64,000 nucleotides of DNA from Mesorhizobium sp. WSM4904 (GCF_029674545.1 NZ_CP121354.1:4535001-4599000), one strand, 5' to 3'. Positions 35,063-45,096 are shown, counted from the first letter of the stretch. Program-made: numbers and translations. The notes: generated by a model not told the origin, from the letters alone.

Positions 35063-35896
35063 ATGCAGGCGCTGCCTGAGCGCTGGAAGGTCAGCGCGCC
35101 CGAGCTCGTTGCCGAGACGTTCTCCAGCCGCATCTGGAAGGTGACGCGCGAGGACGGTTCGCCGGCGATCGTCAAGGACCTGAAGCCGTTCGACGACGTC
35201 GCGGACGAGCTGCGCGGCGAGCATTTCCTGGCCTGGCGGCGCGGCGAAGGCGCCGTGCGTCTGCTCGGCCGTGACGGGCACCGAATGCTGCTCGAACATG
35301 CCGGCGACCGGCTGCTCTCGCAGCATCTCGCCGAGCATGGCGACGATGCCGCGACAGCGATCGCGGCCGAGGTGATGGCGAAGCTCCACTCGCCTTCGAA
35401 GGATGCTCCGCCGCCGGACCTGCAGCCGCTGCGCGAAAGATATGTCAGCCTGTTTCGGGCGGCCAAAGCCGATCGCGATGCCGGCCAGAACACGCTTTAC
35501 GTGGAAGCGGCGGCAACCGCCGAGCGGCTGCTTGCCGAGCCGCATGACGTCAGGCCGCTGCATGGCGACCTGCATCACGACAATATCCTGTTCGGGCCGC
35601 GCGGCTGGCTGGCGATCGACCCGAAGGGCGTGCTCGGCGACCCCGGCTTCGATGCGGCGAACATGTTCTACAATCCGCTCGGTCGCAACGATCTTTGCCT
35701 CGATCCCCGCCAGATCGCGCATATGGCCGAGGTGTTTGGGAAAACGCTCGGCCAGCCGCCACGCGCCATCCTCGACCACGCGATCGCCTATGGCTGCCTG
35801 TCGGCCGCCTGGCACCGCGAGGACGGCAATGCAGTCGATGAAAATCGCGAGCTGTCGATCGCCGAGGCGATCCGGAAGGTCCGCCTCAGTCTCTGA
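35063..35896 (+). CDS. Aminoglycoside/hydroxyurea phosphotransferase-like kinase
   Basis: This is a 277-residue protein of the APH(6)/hydroxyurea kinase-like family. The catalytic loop is [18 protein letters not shown], and the metal-binding loop is [19 protein letters not shown]. The family includes streptomycin 6-kinases, but chromosomal members like this one have no proven substrate. It starts six bases after argC. Its stop overlaps the end of the convergent ctaA gene by 11 bases. Confidence 0.88.
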   Translation: MQALPERWKVSAPELVAETFSSRIWKVTREDGSPAIVKDLKPFDDVADELRGEHFLAWRRGEGAVRLLGRDGHRMLLEHAGDRLLSQHLAEHGDDAATAIAAEVMAKLHSPSKDAPPPDLQPLRERYVSLFRAAKADRDAGQNTLYVEAAATAERLLAEPHDVRPLHGDLHHDNILFGPRGWLAIDPKGVLGDPGFDAANMFYNPLGRNDLCLDPRQIAHMAEVFGKTLGQPPRAILDHAIAYGCLSAAWHREDGNAVDENRELSIAEAIRKVRLSL

Positions 35897-36977
35897 CGGC
35901 GATCTCGGTCGGCAGCGGATAAGCGCCCTTGGTGCCGCGCCAATGTGCGGCGGCAAAGCCGAGCACGATCAAGGCAAAGCCCTGGTGGGTCAGCGCCATG
36001 TGCAGCGGCACTTGCATCAAGAGCGTGCCGATGCCGATCGAGGCCTGCAGCAGCACCAGCAGGAACAGCAGCGTGGCGCGGCGGACATGGGTGGTGCCCG
36101 GCTGGCGCCGCCACGTGGCGATCATGTGCCAGAGCGCCACCACAAAGAGCGTGTAGGCGCCGAGCCGGTGCACGAACTGCACCGTCTTCGGATTCTCGAA
36201 GAAGTTCAGCCAGGCGGGTTTCAACAGGAGGAGATCGGACGGGATCACCTTGCCGTCCATCAGCGGCCAAGTGTTGTAGGAGAGGCCGGCATGGAGGCCG
36301 GCAACCAAGCCGCCGAGATAGATCTGGATCAGCGCCAGGAGCACGATCACGCCGGCGAGCCGCTGCGTAGAACGGTCGGCGGCCGGCTCCGAGTGCGGTG
36401 CAAGGCCCCGCGCGACGACCATGATGGCGGTGAAGATCATGGCGGCGATCGTCAGGTGCGTCGCCAGCCGATACTGGCTGACCGAGACGCGGTCGACCAG
36501 ACCCGAAGCCACCATCCACCAGCCGATGGCGCCTTGCAGGCCGCCGAGCAGAAGGATGCCGGCCAGTTTCGGGCCGAGGCCGCGCTCGATGCGGCGCGTC
36601 GCCCAGAAGAACAGAAGCGGCAAGGCAAAGACGACGCCGACGCTGCGCGCGAGGATGCGGTGCACCCATTCCCACCAGTAGATCGACTTGAAGGCCTCGA
36701 TGCTCATGCCTTTGTTGAGCTCGGCATATTGCGGGATCTGCTGGTAGCGCTGGAACTCTTCCAGCCACTCGGCATAGTTGAGCGGCGGAATCACGCCGTG
36801 GATCGGCCGCCATTCGGTGATCGACAGGCCGGAACCGGTAAGCCGGGTGGCGCCGCCGACCAGCACCAGCGCCACCAGCACGAGCAGCACGAAATACAGC
36901 CAGCCGCGCACCAGCGCCCGGTTGTGGAGATCGCGGTCGCGGGCGGCGTATGGGGCCGTGGCGGTGATGGCAGCCAT
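35886..36977 (-). CDS. ctaA: Heme A synthase (COX15/CtaA)
   Basis: This enzyme oxidises heme O to heme A for cytochrome aa3. The 363-residue protein has eight predicted spans in two repeats of four; the histidines lie in [28 protein letters not shown] and LTHQGFAL. The N-terminal [20 protein letters not shown] and [20 protein letters not shown] are family signatures. The start is ATG 36977. Confidence 0.95.
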   Translation of the reverse strand: MAAITATAPYAARDRDLHNRALVRGWLYFVLLVLVALVLVGGATRLTGSGLSITEWRPIHGVIPPLNYAEWLEEFQRYQQIPQYAELNKGMSIEAFKSIYWWEWVHRILARSVGVVFALPLLFFWATRRIERGLGPKLAGILLLGGLQGAIGWWMVASGLVDRVSVSQYRLATHLTIAAMIFTAIMVVARGLAPHSEPAADRSTQRLAGVIVLLALIQIYLGGLVAGLHAGLSYNTWPLMDGKVIPSDLLLLKPAWLNFFENPKTVQFVHRLGAYTLFVVALWHMIATWRRQPGTTHVRRATLLFLLVLLQASIGIGTLLMQVPLHMALTHQGFALIVLGFAAAHWRGTKGAYPLPTEIAVRD

Positions 36978-37129
36978 GGGACTTTTCCCGGCGGTTGAAA
37001 CGCGCGATTGGTGGACCATGACCGCCCCGCTGGCAAGACCGGACAGCGCGGCACGCCGTCGCGCTGGCTGGAGACGGTTGCGCGAGCCTTCCGTTCGGCC
37101 TAAGCGAGGCGGGTCAACGGGACCGCGAC

Positions 37130-37345
37130 ATGCCCATTCGCCTGAAAAAGCTGATCGGAACCATCCTGCTGGTGGCGCTGGTCATCATCTATGCGCTGAT
37201 CGCCTCGGCCATCGCGGTCACCAGGCTCGCCGAATATGGTTCGACGGCGCACTTCCTGTTCTTCCTGCTCAGCGGCCTGCTCTGGGTGCTGCCGGCGATG
37301 GGCATCATCAAATGGCTGATCATCGAGCCGCCTCAGAAGAGCTGA
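37130..37345 (+). CDS. DUF2842 domain-containing small membrane protein
   Basis: This is a 71-residue protein with two membrane spans ([17 protein letters not shown] and [20 protein letters not shown], each below full length) and the end WLIIEPP. It matches DUF2842, an alphaproteobacterial family of unknown function that is usually next to ctaA, as here. Confidence 0.9.
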   Translation: MPIRLKKLIGTILLVALVIIYALIASAIAVTRLAEYGSTAHFLFFLLSGLLWVLPAMGIIKWLIIEPPQKS

Positions 37346-37366
37346 GACGAGCCTTCTTTGGTGGTC

Positions 37367-37409
37367 GCAATTCCGGACGGAAAACCGCCGCACACTTTCC
37401 TGGAATTGC
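37367..37409. repeat. Palindromic intergenic repeat, family A copy 4
   Basis: GCAATTCC and GGAATTGC arms bracket GACGGAAAACCGCCGCACA and CTTTCC. It ends exactly next to the stop codon of the polysaccharide deacetylase gene. Confidence 0.75.
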
Positions 37410-38468
37410 TCAGATGGTGACGACCATCCTGCCGGCGTTGGCGAGCGGCGTCGTCACACCCGACAGCATCGTGCGGATATGGGCGAGGCTCTGGTAGCGG
37501 CCGTTGACGGAGATGCGCGGTAGCGCATGCAGGAAACCGGCATGTTCGGCTCTGAGCACGCCGTGCCGGGTCGTCACCGCCGAGACATAGCCGGCATCGC
37601 GGGCAAAACCCACCTCGCGGCAACCGACCGCGCGGGCATAGCCGTAGGGGTAAGCGAAATGGCGCGGCTCCTGCCCGAGTCTTTCCTTGAGGATGCGGCG
37701 GACGTCACCGATCTCGCGGCGCGCGTCCGCTTCGGACAGCCGCTTGAGGTTGCGGTGGTTGACGGTATGAGCGCCGATCGTCACCAGCGGGTGCTCGGCC
37801 ATCGCGCGTATCTCGTCCCAATTCATCAGCGTTGCGGAGCGACCCGTGCCAAGCTCGACGCCGTTCGAGCGCGCCAGCTCGCGCAGCGCGGTGCCCTGCT
37901 CTTCTTCGGGGACTTCAAGCGTCAACCAGGCATTCAGGCGCGCGACGGTCTGAATCTTTCGGCCGGGTGTCGAGCAATCGATGACCGCCGACCCTCTCGT
38001 CGTCTTCAGCGCCAGGTGTGAGCTGGTGTCGACGATGTCCTCGACGACGTCCCACCACAGGTCGACGGCACCGTCGATCAGGCCTGGCGCGACATAGATG
38101 GCGATCGGCGCGCCGTGCTTCTCCAGCACCGGCAGCGCCTCGGTCATGTTGTCGCGATAGGCGTCGTCGGCAGTGATTGTGGCGAACTGTCCGTGTCTGC
38201 CGCCCGCCTCGATGCGCGCGATCGCTTCGTCCAGACCGACGAAGGCATAGCCCCTTCCCTTCATGTCGGCGATCAGCTTGTCGAGGAAGGCAGGGGCGAT
38301 GTTCAGATGGCGGTTGACGCTGTTCGGTTTCTCCGGTGTCGCTGTCACGCGATGCAGCATCAGGATGGCGCCGATGCCGCCGACAAATGGCTTCGCCAGC
38401 GGTGCGAGGCCGGTATAGCGGGCAACGTTCAACGCCAGTTTCCGGATTGCCTCGCCCCCGTCGATCAT
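37410..38468 (-). CDS. Polysaccharide deacetylase family protein
   Basis: This protein of 352 residues is a NodB-homology-domain deacetylase of carbohydrate esterase family 4. The NodB core shows ATITADDAYRDNM (metal site; an Asp-Asp pair), then VTIGAHTVNHRNLKRLSEAD with the His pair and REIGDVRRILKERLG. It lacks a signal peptide, and the N-terminus reads ALNVARYTGLAPLAKPFVGG. It probably acts on a lipid-linked or cytoplasmic glycan. The start is ATG 38468 behind AAGGTGAAGGA. It is divergent from the acyltransferase-like gene at 38559. Confidence 0.9.
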   Translation of the reverse strand: MIDGGEAIRKLALNVARYTGLAPLAKPFVGGIGAILMLHRVTATPEKPNSVNRHLNIAPAFLDKLIADMKGRGYAFVGLDEAIARIEAGGRHGQFATITADDAYRDNMTEALPVLEKHGAPIAIYVAPGLIDGAVDLWWDVVEDIVDTSSHLALKTTRGSAVIDCSTPGRKIQTVARLNAWLTLEVPEEEQGTALRELARSNGVELGTGRSATLMNWDEIRAMAEHPLVTIGAHTVNHRNLKRLSEADARREIGDVRRILKERLGQEPRHFAYPYGYARAVGCREVGFARDAGYVSAVTTRHGVLRAEHAGFLHALPRISVNGRYQSLAHIRTMLSGVTTPLANAGRMVVTI

Positions 38469-38558
38469 TCCTTCACCTTTTCCGCCTAGGCTCATCCCAG
38501 CACGACACGCGCCTATGCGAACCCCAGGTTGCAACCAATACGTCTTAAGGATTGAGGG

Positions 38559-39785
38559 ATGGTTGACGCCGCGGCGTCATTTGACGGCAATCGGGTCGCA
38601 GCCAACGAAGCGCCCGCGCGCGCGCCTGCCTCGAGCCCGGACCGGTTGACGACAGCGGTGGGCGCCGGGCTCGCGGACTATGCGGAATTCTGTGCTTCGG
38701 CGCTGTTTGCCCCGGCGCAGAGCGCATCCTGGGTGCGCAACTGGGCGGCCGAAACCAAATCCGACATGGTCGTCGCCACGTTGAACATCGAAGACCGGCC
38801 GGCGTTTTCATTGGCGCTGGAAGTCGTGCGAAGCGGTCCCTTCCGTGTCGCTCGTTTCGCCGGCGGACGTCACGCCAACGGCAATTTCCCCGCCGCCCAC
38901 CCGCGGTTGCTGCCAAGTATCGACGGCCCGGAGATCCGTTCGCTGTTCTCGGCAATCGCCAAAGCGCGGCCGGACATCGACCTCGTCTCGCTCGAACGCC
39001 TGCTGCCCGATCTCGACGGCGCCGCGAACCCGCTCGCCGCGATGCCCAATTTTGCGAGCCCGAACCTTGCGCTGGCGGTCGATCTCGACGGCGGCTTCGA
39101 TGCGCTGCTTGCCCGCGCGAGCGGCAAGCGCAAGCGCAAGAAGCACCGCTCGCAGACGCGCAAGTTCGAAGCCGTCGGCAGTTTCCGCCGTATCGAGGCG
39201 CGGAGCCGCAAGGAGGTCGACAGGCTGCTCGGCGCCTTCTTCGATATGAAGGAAGCGCGCTTCGCCAAGATGGGCATCGCCAACGTCTTCGACGATGAAG
39301 GCGTGCGCGCCTTTTTCCAGGCGCTGTTTGCCGATGCGCTTGCCGAGGAAAAGCCGTCCTTCCTGCTGCATGGGCTGGAGGTGGCGGGGAAACTCCGCGC
39401 CGTCACCGGCTCCAGCCGGTCGGGCAAGCGCCTGATCTGCGAGTTCGGCGCGATCGCCGAGGACGATCTCGCCTCCACCAGTCCCGGCGACTTCCTTTTC
39501 TTCGACAACATCCAGGAAGCCTGCGAGCTCGGTTTCGACGTCTATGATTTCTCGGTCGGCGACGAGCCTTACAAGCGGCTCTGGTGCGACATCGAGGTCC
39601 GGCATCTCGAAGTGCTTGCGCCGCTGACGCTGAAGGGCCGGGCGCTGGCGACCGGGCTGCGGCAAGGATCGCGGGCGAAGGCCTTCATCAAGAACAATCC
39701 GACGGTCTGGAAACTGACCAAGATGCTGCGCCGGAAGGCTGCCGGACAAGCGGCGGCACCTGCCGCGTCCGAGGACGACAGCTAG
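38559..39785 (+). CDS. GNAT/FemAB-like acetyltransferase (CelD/BcsL family)
   Basis: This 408-residue protein belongs to the COG5653-type family of bacterial cellulose/EPS-associated acyltransferases. The C-terminal GNAT-like domain shows DRLLGAFFDMKEARFAKMG, FLLHGLEVAGKLRA and FDVYDFSVGDEPYKRLW. Such genes often sit with polysaccharide clusters; here an exopolysaccharide cluster starts at 40946 and a deacetylase is divergent. The substrate is unknown. Confidence 0.85.
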   Translation: MVDAAASFDGNRVAANEAPARAPASSPDRLTTAVGAGLADYAEFCASALFAPAQSASWVRNWAAETKSDMVVATLNIEDRPAFSLALEVVRSGPFRVARFAGGRHANGNFPAAHPRLLPSIDGPEIRSLFSAIAKARPDIDLVSLERLLPDLDGAANPLAAMPNFASPNLALAVDLDGGFDALLARASGKRKRKKHRSQTRKFEAVGSFRRIEARSRKEVDRLLGAFFDMKEARFAKMGIANVFDDEGVRAFFQALFADALAEEKPSFLLHGLEVAGKLRAVTGSSRSGKRLICEFGAIAEDDLASTSPGDFLFFDNIQEACELGFDVYDFSVGDEPYKRLWCDIEVRHLEVLAPLTLKGRALATGLRQGSRAKAFIKNNPTVWKLTKMLRRKAAGQAAAPAASEDDS

Positions 39786-39879
39786 CTCTGGAGAGAACCG
39801 CACAATCGCCGTCGAGCCCCTGGTCGATGCGGAACCTATCGAGTGCCGAGAGGTTTTCGCACTCAGAAGGAGAACGGCC

Positions 39880-40116
39880 ATGGCTAAATGCGATCAGTGC
39901 GGCAATGACTACGACAAGGCGTTCCTAGTGAGCCTGGGCGGGCAAACCTACACGTTTGACAGCTTCGAGTGTGCGGTCCAGAAACTTGCGCCGACCTGCC
40001 CTCATTGCAAGGTACGGATCATGGGGCATGGCGTCGAGCAGGGCGATATCATCTATTGCTGCGCGCATTGCGCCGGGCAGGAAGGCGCCAATGATCTGAC
40101 CGATCGCGCGCCGTGA
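39880..40116 (+). CDS. Small cysteine-rich zinc-binding protein
   Basis: This is a 78-residue protein with seven or more Cys residues in pairs: CDQCG at residues 4-8, then FECAV, CPHC and IYCCAHC. The pattern resembles small prokaryotic metallothionein-like or zinc-ribbon proteins. The start follows AGAAGGAG, a very good binding site. The role is metal binding by inference. Confidence 0.75.
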   Translation: MAKCDQCGNDYDKAFLVSLGGQTYTFDSFECAVQKLAPTCPHCKVRIMGHGVEQGDIIYCCAHCAGQEGANDLTDRAP

Positions 40117-40210
40117 GGTTCGCGATCGCTTTGCCACCTTCCACGGGAGGGCGGACGCTTTCCCAGGTAGCGTTCTAAACCGCGATCCTGGGCAGTCGTT
40201 CAGGCGCTGA

Positions 40211-40645
40211 TTATGCCGCCTGAACGATCTCGACCAGTTCGACGTCGAACACCAGGTCCTTTCCGGCCAGCGGATGATTGCCGTCGAGCTTGACGCTGGC
40301 GTCGTCCACGCCGACGACCGTCACTTGCATGGGGCGCCCTTCAGGGGTGTGGGCCTGCAATTGAGTGCCAATATCGACGTTGACGTTTTCCGGCACGCTG
40401 GCGCGGTCGATGGTAACGACCGCTTCGGGGCGATGAGGGCCATAGGCGGCGTCGGCGGGAACGGTGACGGTGCTTTTCGCGCCGACTTCCATGCCCTCGA
40501 CATGGGTCTCAAGACCGGGAATCACCTGTCCCTCGCCCAATGTGAATTGCAGCGGCTCACCACCGGAAGAATCGAATTGGGTGCCGTCGACCAGACGTCC
40601 GGTATAGTTGATGCGTACAGTGTCGCCATTCTTGGCCTGTGTCAT
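40211..40645 (-). CDS. FKBP-type peptidyl-prolyl isomerase (SlyD-like)
   Basis: This is a 144-residue cytoplasmic FKBP with an inserted flap domain, like SlyD. VRINYTGRLVDGTQFDSS, GEGQVIPGLETHVEGM and TVTVPADAAYGPHRPEAV mark it; the insert domain (DRASVPENVNV...VTVVGVDD) follows. The C-terminal His-rich tail of E. coli SlyD is absent. It acts as a folding helper; the metal function is likely lost. Confidence 0.92.
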   Translation of the reverse strand: MTQAKNGDTVRINYTGRLVDGTQFDSSGGEPLQFTLGEGQVIPGLETHVEGMEVGAKSTVTVPADAAYGPHRPEAVVTIDRASVPENVNVDIGTQLQAHTPEGRPMQVTVVGVDDASVKLDGNHPLAGKDLVFDVELVEIVQAA

Positions 40646-40945
40646 AGCAGCTATCCTTTTGGGAGTTTTTGGGGACCGGCCTAGGGTTCACGGTCCCGCA
40701 CTCGATCATCCACGCACGAAGCGCGTGGCGCGAAACGTTAAAACTAGGTGCCCTGCCGCCGATGTAAAGTGCTGGTGCCGCCGAGAAATGCCCCGGTCCG
40801 GCGTTTTGCCTAGGGGCTAGCGTGCCTGACGCAGGCTGAACCATGCTCGGTTTGTCGCGGTCCTGGTCTCTTTGCCCGGCGGCTCGCGGTGATTCTTGGC
40901 AAGCGTTGCGACGGAAGTGCGTACCAGGTCGACTGTCGCTCAGCC
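40646..40945. other. Intergenic region, no gene seen
   Basis: It lies between the SlyD-like gene and the end of the GumC-like gene, both on the minus strand. I see no coding frame with a good start and no clear hairpin terminator, only the SlyD promoter region. Confidence 0.4.
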
Positions 40946-43132
40946 CTATGCAGCCGAGCGACGTCCAGGCAGCGGATTTCCCGGCTCGCGGCCGGCCGGG
41001 GTCACAAGCGTGACATCCGGGTAGCCGTTCTCGATCAGCTTCACCGCCGCCTGCGTCACCTCGTCGTCGGCTTCGAGCATCGACAGGAAGACTTCCGTGC
41101 CGTCACCGACGAGGCGGCTGATGCCATGCGCATCGGCCGGACCGCATTCGACGACGACGAGGTCGTAGGCCGTGGTCAGCGACTGCATGATGATCGGCAG
41201 CCGATCGGCGGCGCGCATGGCGCGGACCGGGTCGGCGGTGCCGACCGGAATCACATGAGCGTCCGAATAGAGATCGGGATGGATGACATCGCTGAACTGC
41301 GCTTCGGAGGCCAGAAGATTGGTGATGCCGGGGAAAAGCCCGCTGTCCAGCATCGGCCGCGATGCCGCGCCCGAAGCGGTGAGATCGAGCAGCAGCACGC
41401 GCAGGCCGGCGTCGGAGACCTCTCGCGCCACCAGAACGGCGGTCGCGGCCGCCTCGTCGCCCTCCGGGGAGACGAAGATCGCGCGCGCGGCGCCCGAGGC
41501 GATGAGCTTTTCCGCCGCCTTGTCGACATCGATCTCGCCCAGCCTGGACTGCCACGACCGGGGCGCGTCCGGCGGGGCCGGCTCGGCAGCCGGTTCCTCG
41601 ATGGCCACGGCCCGCCTCACCCGGTCGTCGGCCGCCGAATCCTCGCCGGCTTCGTCCGCGGCTTCAGGAATCACCGGCTCGGGGCGCGCCGCCGGCATCG
41701 CCACCTGCTCGATCGGCTCGAATCTCGCGCCGGCGGCCGGGCGCATGGCACGGCCGGAGAACAATTCCCTCAGAAGCGTGCCGATCGCCATCAGCAGCAG
41801 CGACGCGGCCGCCGCGGCGCCGGCAATCGGACCGATCTTCGGGAAATAGGGTTCCGCCGGCACCTGCGCTTTCGACAGCAGGCGGGCGTCCACAGGCAGA
41901 TAGTTGCGGTCGGCGCGCGAGGCTGCCTCGCGGTAGCTCGCCATATAGGATTCGAGCTGCTGACGCTGGGCATTCGCGTCACGCTGCAGCGCATCGAGTT
42001 GCACCTGCTGTTCGCCGGCGCGGGCCGAAGCGGCCTTTAACTGGTTGACCTCCTGGAGGAGCTGGTCCTCGCGAGCCTTGGCCGTCTGCGCCTGGGTCGC
42101 CAATCCCTTGAGAATCTTCTGCGCCTCGTTGCGAATCTGGCCGTCGAGATCGGCAAGCTGCGACTTCAGCGCCCGGATGCGCGGATGGTTGTCCAGCAGC
42201 GTGGTCGACAGGTCGGCGATGTTGGTCCTCAGCTCCACCTGCCGCTCGAGCAGGCGCTGGATCAATTCGGAAGACAGAACTTCCGGCACGCTGTCGAGCG
42301 TGCCGCCATTCTGAAGCGCCTTGCGCACGCTGTCGGCGGTCGCCTCGGCGGCGGCGCGATTGGCGCGCACCCGCGACAGCTCCGTCGACAGTTCAGAGAG
42401 CTGCTGAGTCGCGAGCACCGAATTGTTGCCGCCCATCAGAAGGTCCGATTGCGCGCGGTAAGCGGCAACCTTGGCTTCGGCTTCCTTCACCCGATTCTGC
42501 AGATCGGTGATTTCCGGGCCGAGAAAGCCGGTGGCGGCGGTGTTCGATTCCTTTTTCGCATTGCCCTTGGAGGCAAGATAGGCCTGGGCGACGGCGTCCG
42601 CGACCCGCGCCGCAAGCTTTGGGTCCTTCGAGGAGAACTCGACTGCAATAACGCGCGTCTTTTCAATGCTGTAGACGTTGAGCTTATCGTGCATTGCCTT
42701 GAGCACGCGCTCTTCCGGCGGAATGTCGAAAGGATCGCTCTTCAAGCCGACAAGGACGAGAGCGCGACTCAGCGCCGACATATTCAGCGCTTCGTCGAAT
42801 TCGGGCAGCTTCTCCAGATCGAGGTCCGTCGCCACCTTCTTGAGGATATCGGGCGACGATATGATCTGGACCTCCGTGGCCACCGCCTCCTCGTCGGTTG
42901 CCGGCTTGTCGTCATTGGTTGCGCCGGCCGGACGCGTGAAGACCGACTCGCGCGGTCCGATCTCCAGCTTGGCGGTCGCTTTGTAATACGGCGTGGCAAG
43001 CCAGGCGAAGGCAAACGCCAGCCCGGTGACCACGAGCGTGACAAGAACAATGCGCAGCCAGTTCCTCGCCAAACTGGCGAAGAGCTGCCTCAGATCGATA
43101 TCGACATCTGCGGCCGCGGACTGAACAGACAT
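40946..43132 (-). CDS. Exopolysaccharide co-polymerase, GumC/Wzc-like with degenerate kinase domain
   Basis: This is an inner-membrane polysaccharide co-polymerase, 728 residues. TM1 is at about residues 28-46, a Wzz domain follows, a coiled coil at about 205-410 (leucine/arginine-rich helices), and TM2 is at about 434-453. The C-terminal region (about 535-720) looks like a BY-kinase/ParA fold, but the Walker A loop reads SPEGDEAAAT with no Gly-Lys-Thr, and no Tyr cluster closes the protein. It should therefore be an inactive kinase-like domain that only structures the oligomer. It is divergent from the Wza-like exporter gene. Confidence 0.88.
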   Translation of the reverse strand: MSVQSAAADVDIDLRQLFASLARNWLRIVLVTLVVTGLAFAFAWLATPYYKATAKLEIGPRESVFTRPAGATNDDKPATDEEAVATEVQIISSPDILKKVATDLDLEKLPEFDEALNMSALSRALVLVGLKSDPFDIPPEERVLKAMHDKLNVYSIEKTRVIAVEFSSKDPKLAARVADAVAQAYLASKGNAKKESNTAATGFLGPEITDLQNRVKEAEAKVAAYRAQSDLLMGGNNSVLATQQLSELSTELSRVRANRAAAEATADSVRKALQNGGTLDSVPEVLSSELIQRLLERQVELRTNIADLSTTLLDNHPRIRALKSQLADLDGQIRNEAQKILKGLATQAQTAKAREDQLLQEVNQLKAASARAGEQQVQLDALQRDANAQRQQLESYMASYREAASRADRNYLPVDARLLSKAQVPAEPYFPKIGPIAGAAAAASLLLMAIGTLLRELFSGRAMRPAAGARFEPIEQVAMPAARPEPVIPEAADEAGEDSAADDRVRRAVAIEEPAAEPAPPDAPRSWQSRLGEIDVDKAAEKLIASGAARAIFVSPEGDEAAATAVLVAREVSDAGLRVLLLDLTASGAASRPMLDSGLFPGITNLLASEAQFSDVIHPDLYSDAHVIPVGTADPVRAMRAADRLPIIMQSLTTAYDLVVVECGPADAHGISRLVGDGTEVFLSMLEADDEVTQAAVKLIENGYPDVTLVTPAGREPGNPLPGRRSAA

Positions 43133-43396
43133 GCATCCTGCTCCGGAACTTTGAGTCGAGGATGGACCGTAAACAACTATGGTAACTCACCCGTTAAGAT
43201 CAGAACGCATGCTTATTAGAAGACACTCAAAGAACATTGGGCGAAGGCAATAGAACAACTGGGTTTTTTGCCGGCAGTCACCGCTTCCGGCTACGGTCCT
43301 TTACCGGCCATTAACCCTAACAGGATGATAACGGGCGCACTTCCTGGGGTTGGCCGCAGCACTGGCGGCGAGAGCGACGAAGGTTCGTGTCCGATC
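43133..43396. promoter_or_regulatory. Divergent promoter region of the exopolysaccharide cluster
   Basis: An AT-richer 264-base spacer between the GumC-like and Wza-like genes. It contains CCGTTAAGATC and ATTAACCCTAAC words and must hold promoters for both directions. Individual sites were not resolved. Confidence 0.45.
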
Positions 43397-43960
43397 ATGA
43401 AAAGCACTGCTTATCTCTTTCGCGCCATGCTTGCCTTGTCGCTGCTTGCCGGCTGCTCCAGCTACCGCCCGACGCCCGCCGCCTTCCATGAAGTGCTCGA
43501 CCAGCCCTATAGACTCGGCGCCGGCGACCGCATTCGCGTCACCGTGTTCGAGCAGGACGGGCTGACCAACACCTACAGCGTCGATCAGTCAGGCTACATC
43601 TCCTTCCCGCTCGTCGGCGCCGTGCCGGCGCGCGGCCACACTGCCCAGCAGCTGGAAAAGGAAATCGCCGACAAATTGCGCCAGGGCTATCTGCGCGATC
43701 CCGACGTCTCGGTCGAGATCGATCGCTACCGGCCGATCTTCGTCATGGGCGAAGTCGGAGCAGCGGGGCAGTATTCCTATGTGCCGGGTCTCACCGTGCA
43801 GAAGGCGATCGCGATCGCCGGAGGCTTTACGCCGCGCGCCAACCAGGAAAGTGTCGACATCACCCGCGATATCAACGGCAAGGTCATGACCGGCAGGGTG
43901 CAGACTTCCGACCCGCTCCTGCCGGGCGACACCGTCTACGTCCGCGAACGCCTGTTCTGA
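43397..43960 (+). CDS. Polysaccharide biosynthesis/export lipoprotein (Wza-like)
   Basis: This is a small outer-membrane polysaccharide export protein, 187 residues. The signal peptide ends in a lipobox (SLLAGC, Cys at about 19). The poly_export domain shows YRLGAGDRIRVTVFEQDGLT and ISFPLVGAV, followed by an SLBB domain (FVMGEVGAAGQYSYVPGLTV). It is shorter than E. coli Wza, as usual for alphaproteobacterial paralogues. The start is ATG 43397. The next gene starts eight bases on. Confidence 0.92.
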   Translation: MKSTAYLFRAMLALSLLAGCSSYRPTPAAFHEVLDQPYRLGAGDRIRVTVFEQDGLTNTYSVDQSGYISFPLVGAVPARGHTAQQLEKEIADKLRQGYLRDPDVSVEIDRYRPIFVMGEVGAAGQYSYVPGLTVQKAIAIAGGFTPRANQESVDITRDINGKVMTGRVQTSDPLLPGDTVYVRERLF

Positions 43961-43968
43961 AAATCAAC

Positions 43969-45096
43969 GTGGCGGCTCACCTCCGCATCGTCCACTGCTT
44001 TCGCTCACCTGTCGGGGGAATCTTCCGGCATGTGCGCGACTTGACCGAGGCGCAGGTCGCCGCCGGCCATTCCGTGGGCATCGTCTGCGATTCGACCACT
44101 GGCGGCGACTATGAGGAGCGGCTGTTCGACGCGATGAGGGAGAGCCTGGCGCTCGGCATCCATCGCACGCCGATGCAGCGTCACATCGGGCCGGGCGACA
44201 TCGCCGCGGCCTGGCGCACATATGGAATCATCAAGGAATTGCGGCCGGACGTGCTGCACGGGCACGGCGCCAAGGGTGGCGCCTATGCCCGTCTGTTCGG
44301 CTCACTGTTGCGGGTTTCAAGGTATCGCGTGGCCCGCCTTTATTCGCCGCATGGCGGCTCGCTCCACTATGACGAAACGACGGCCACCGGAAAGCTGTTC
44401 TTCGCGCTGGAGCGCTTCATGGCACGCTTCACCGACTGCCTGCTGTTCGTTTCCGACTATGAGCGAAAAACCTATCGCCGGAAGGTCGGCGAGCCGCCCA
44501 TCCCCAACAGGCTGGTCTATAACGGCCTGCGCGCCGTCGAATTCGAGCCGGTGGCACCGGTTGATGCCGCCGATCTCCTCTACATCGGCATGATGCGCGA
44601 CCTCAAAGGCCCGGACATTTTCATCGACGCGCTGGCGCTGGCGGGCAGCGAGATGGGCCGCCCGCTGAGCGCGGTGATGGTCGGCGACGGCGACGACCTG
44701 CCGCGCTACCATGCCCAGGCGGAACGGCTTGGACTGAAGAACCAAGTCCGTTTCCTGCCGCCGATGGCGGCGAGAGAAGCCTTCGCGCTGGCCGGGCTGA
44801 TCGTCGTGCCGTCGCGTGCGGAAGCAATGCCCTACATCGTGCTCGAGGCGCTGGCCGCTGGCATGCCGATGATAGCAACCGCGGTCGGCGGCATACCGGA
44901 AATCTTCGGCGAAGGCTCCCCTGCCCTGATACGGCCGGATGCCGGCCAGCTCTCCGACAAGCTCAGAACGGCTCTCGACGATCCCGGCGCCTACCGCAAG
45001 CTGATGCCGCAGGGCGGTGAGCTCAAGGCGCGGTTTGGCGCCGACGTGATGGCGGCCGAGATCGAGAAGGCCTATTTCGTAGCGCTAAAACTTTAG
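43969..45096 (+). CDS. Glycosyltransferase family 4 protein
   Basis: This is a GT-B glycosyltransferase of 375 residues, starting at GTG 43969. The N-terminal IVHCFRSPVGGIFRHVRDL and HGHGAKGGAYARL, the donor domain MVGDGDDLPRYHAQAERLGL, and the family motif VPSRAEAMPYIVLEALAAGM are present. It adds a sugar from a nucleotide donor to a lipid-linked glycan. It is the second gene of the exporter operon. Confidence 0.92.
   Translation: MAAHLRIVHCFRSPVGGIFRHVRDLTEAQVAAGHSVGIVCDSTTGGDYEERLFDAMRESLALGIHRTPMQRHIGPGDIAAAWRTYGIIKELRPDVLHGHGAKGGAYARLFGSLLRVSRYRVARLYSPHGGSLHYDETTATGKLFFALERFMARFTDCLLFVSDYERKTYRRKVGEPPIPNRLVYNGLRAVEFEPVAPVDAADLLYIGMMRDLKGPDIFIDALALAGSEMGRPLSAVMVGDGDDLPRYHAQAERLGLKNQVRFLPPMAAREAFALAGLIVVPSRAEAMPYIVLEALAAGMPMIATAVGGIPEIFGEGSPALIRPDAGQLSDKLRTALDDPGAYRKLMPQGGELKARFGADVMAAEIEKAYFVALKL

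Noticed and set aside
34061..35956. 631-residue frame antisense to argC and the kinase gene
   Set aside because: Both plus-strand genes have strong family motifs; this frame has none.
40889..42040. Plus-strand frame over the GumC-like gene
   Set aside because: Complement of the coiled-coil and Pro-rich regions; Arg/Gly/His-rich composition.
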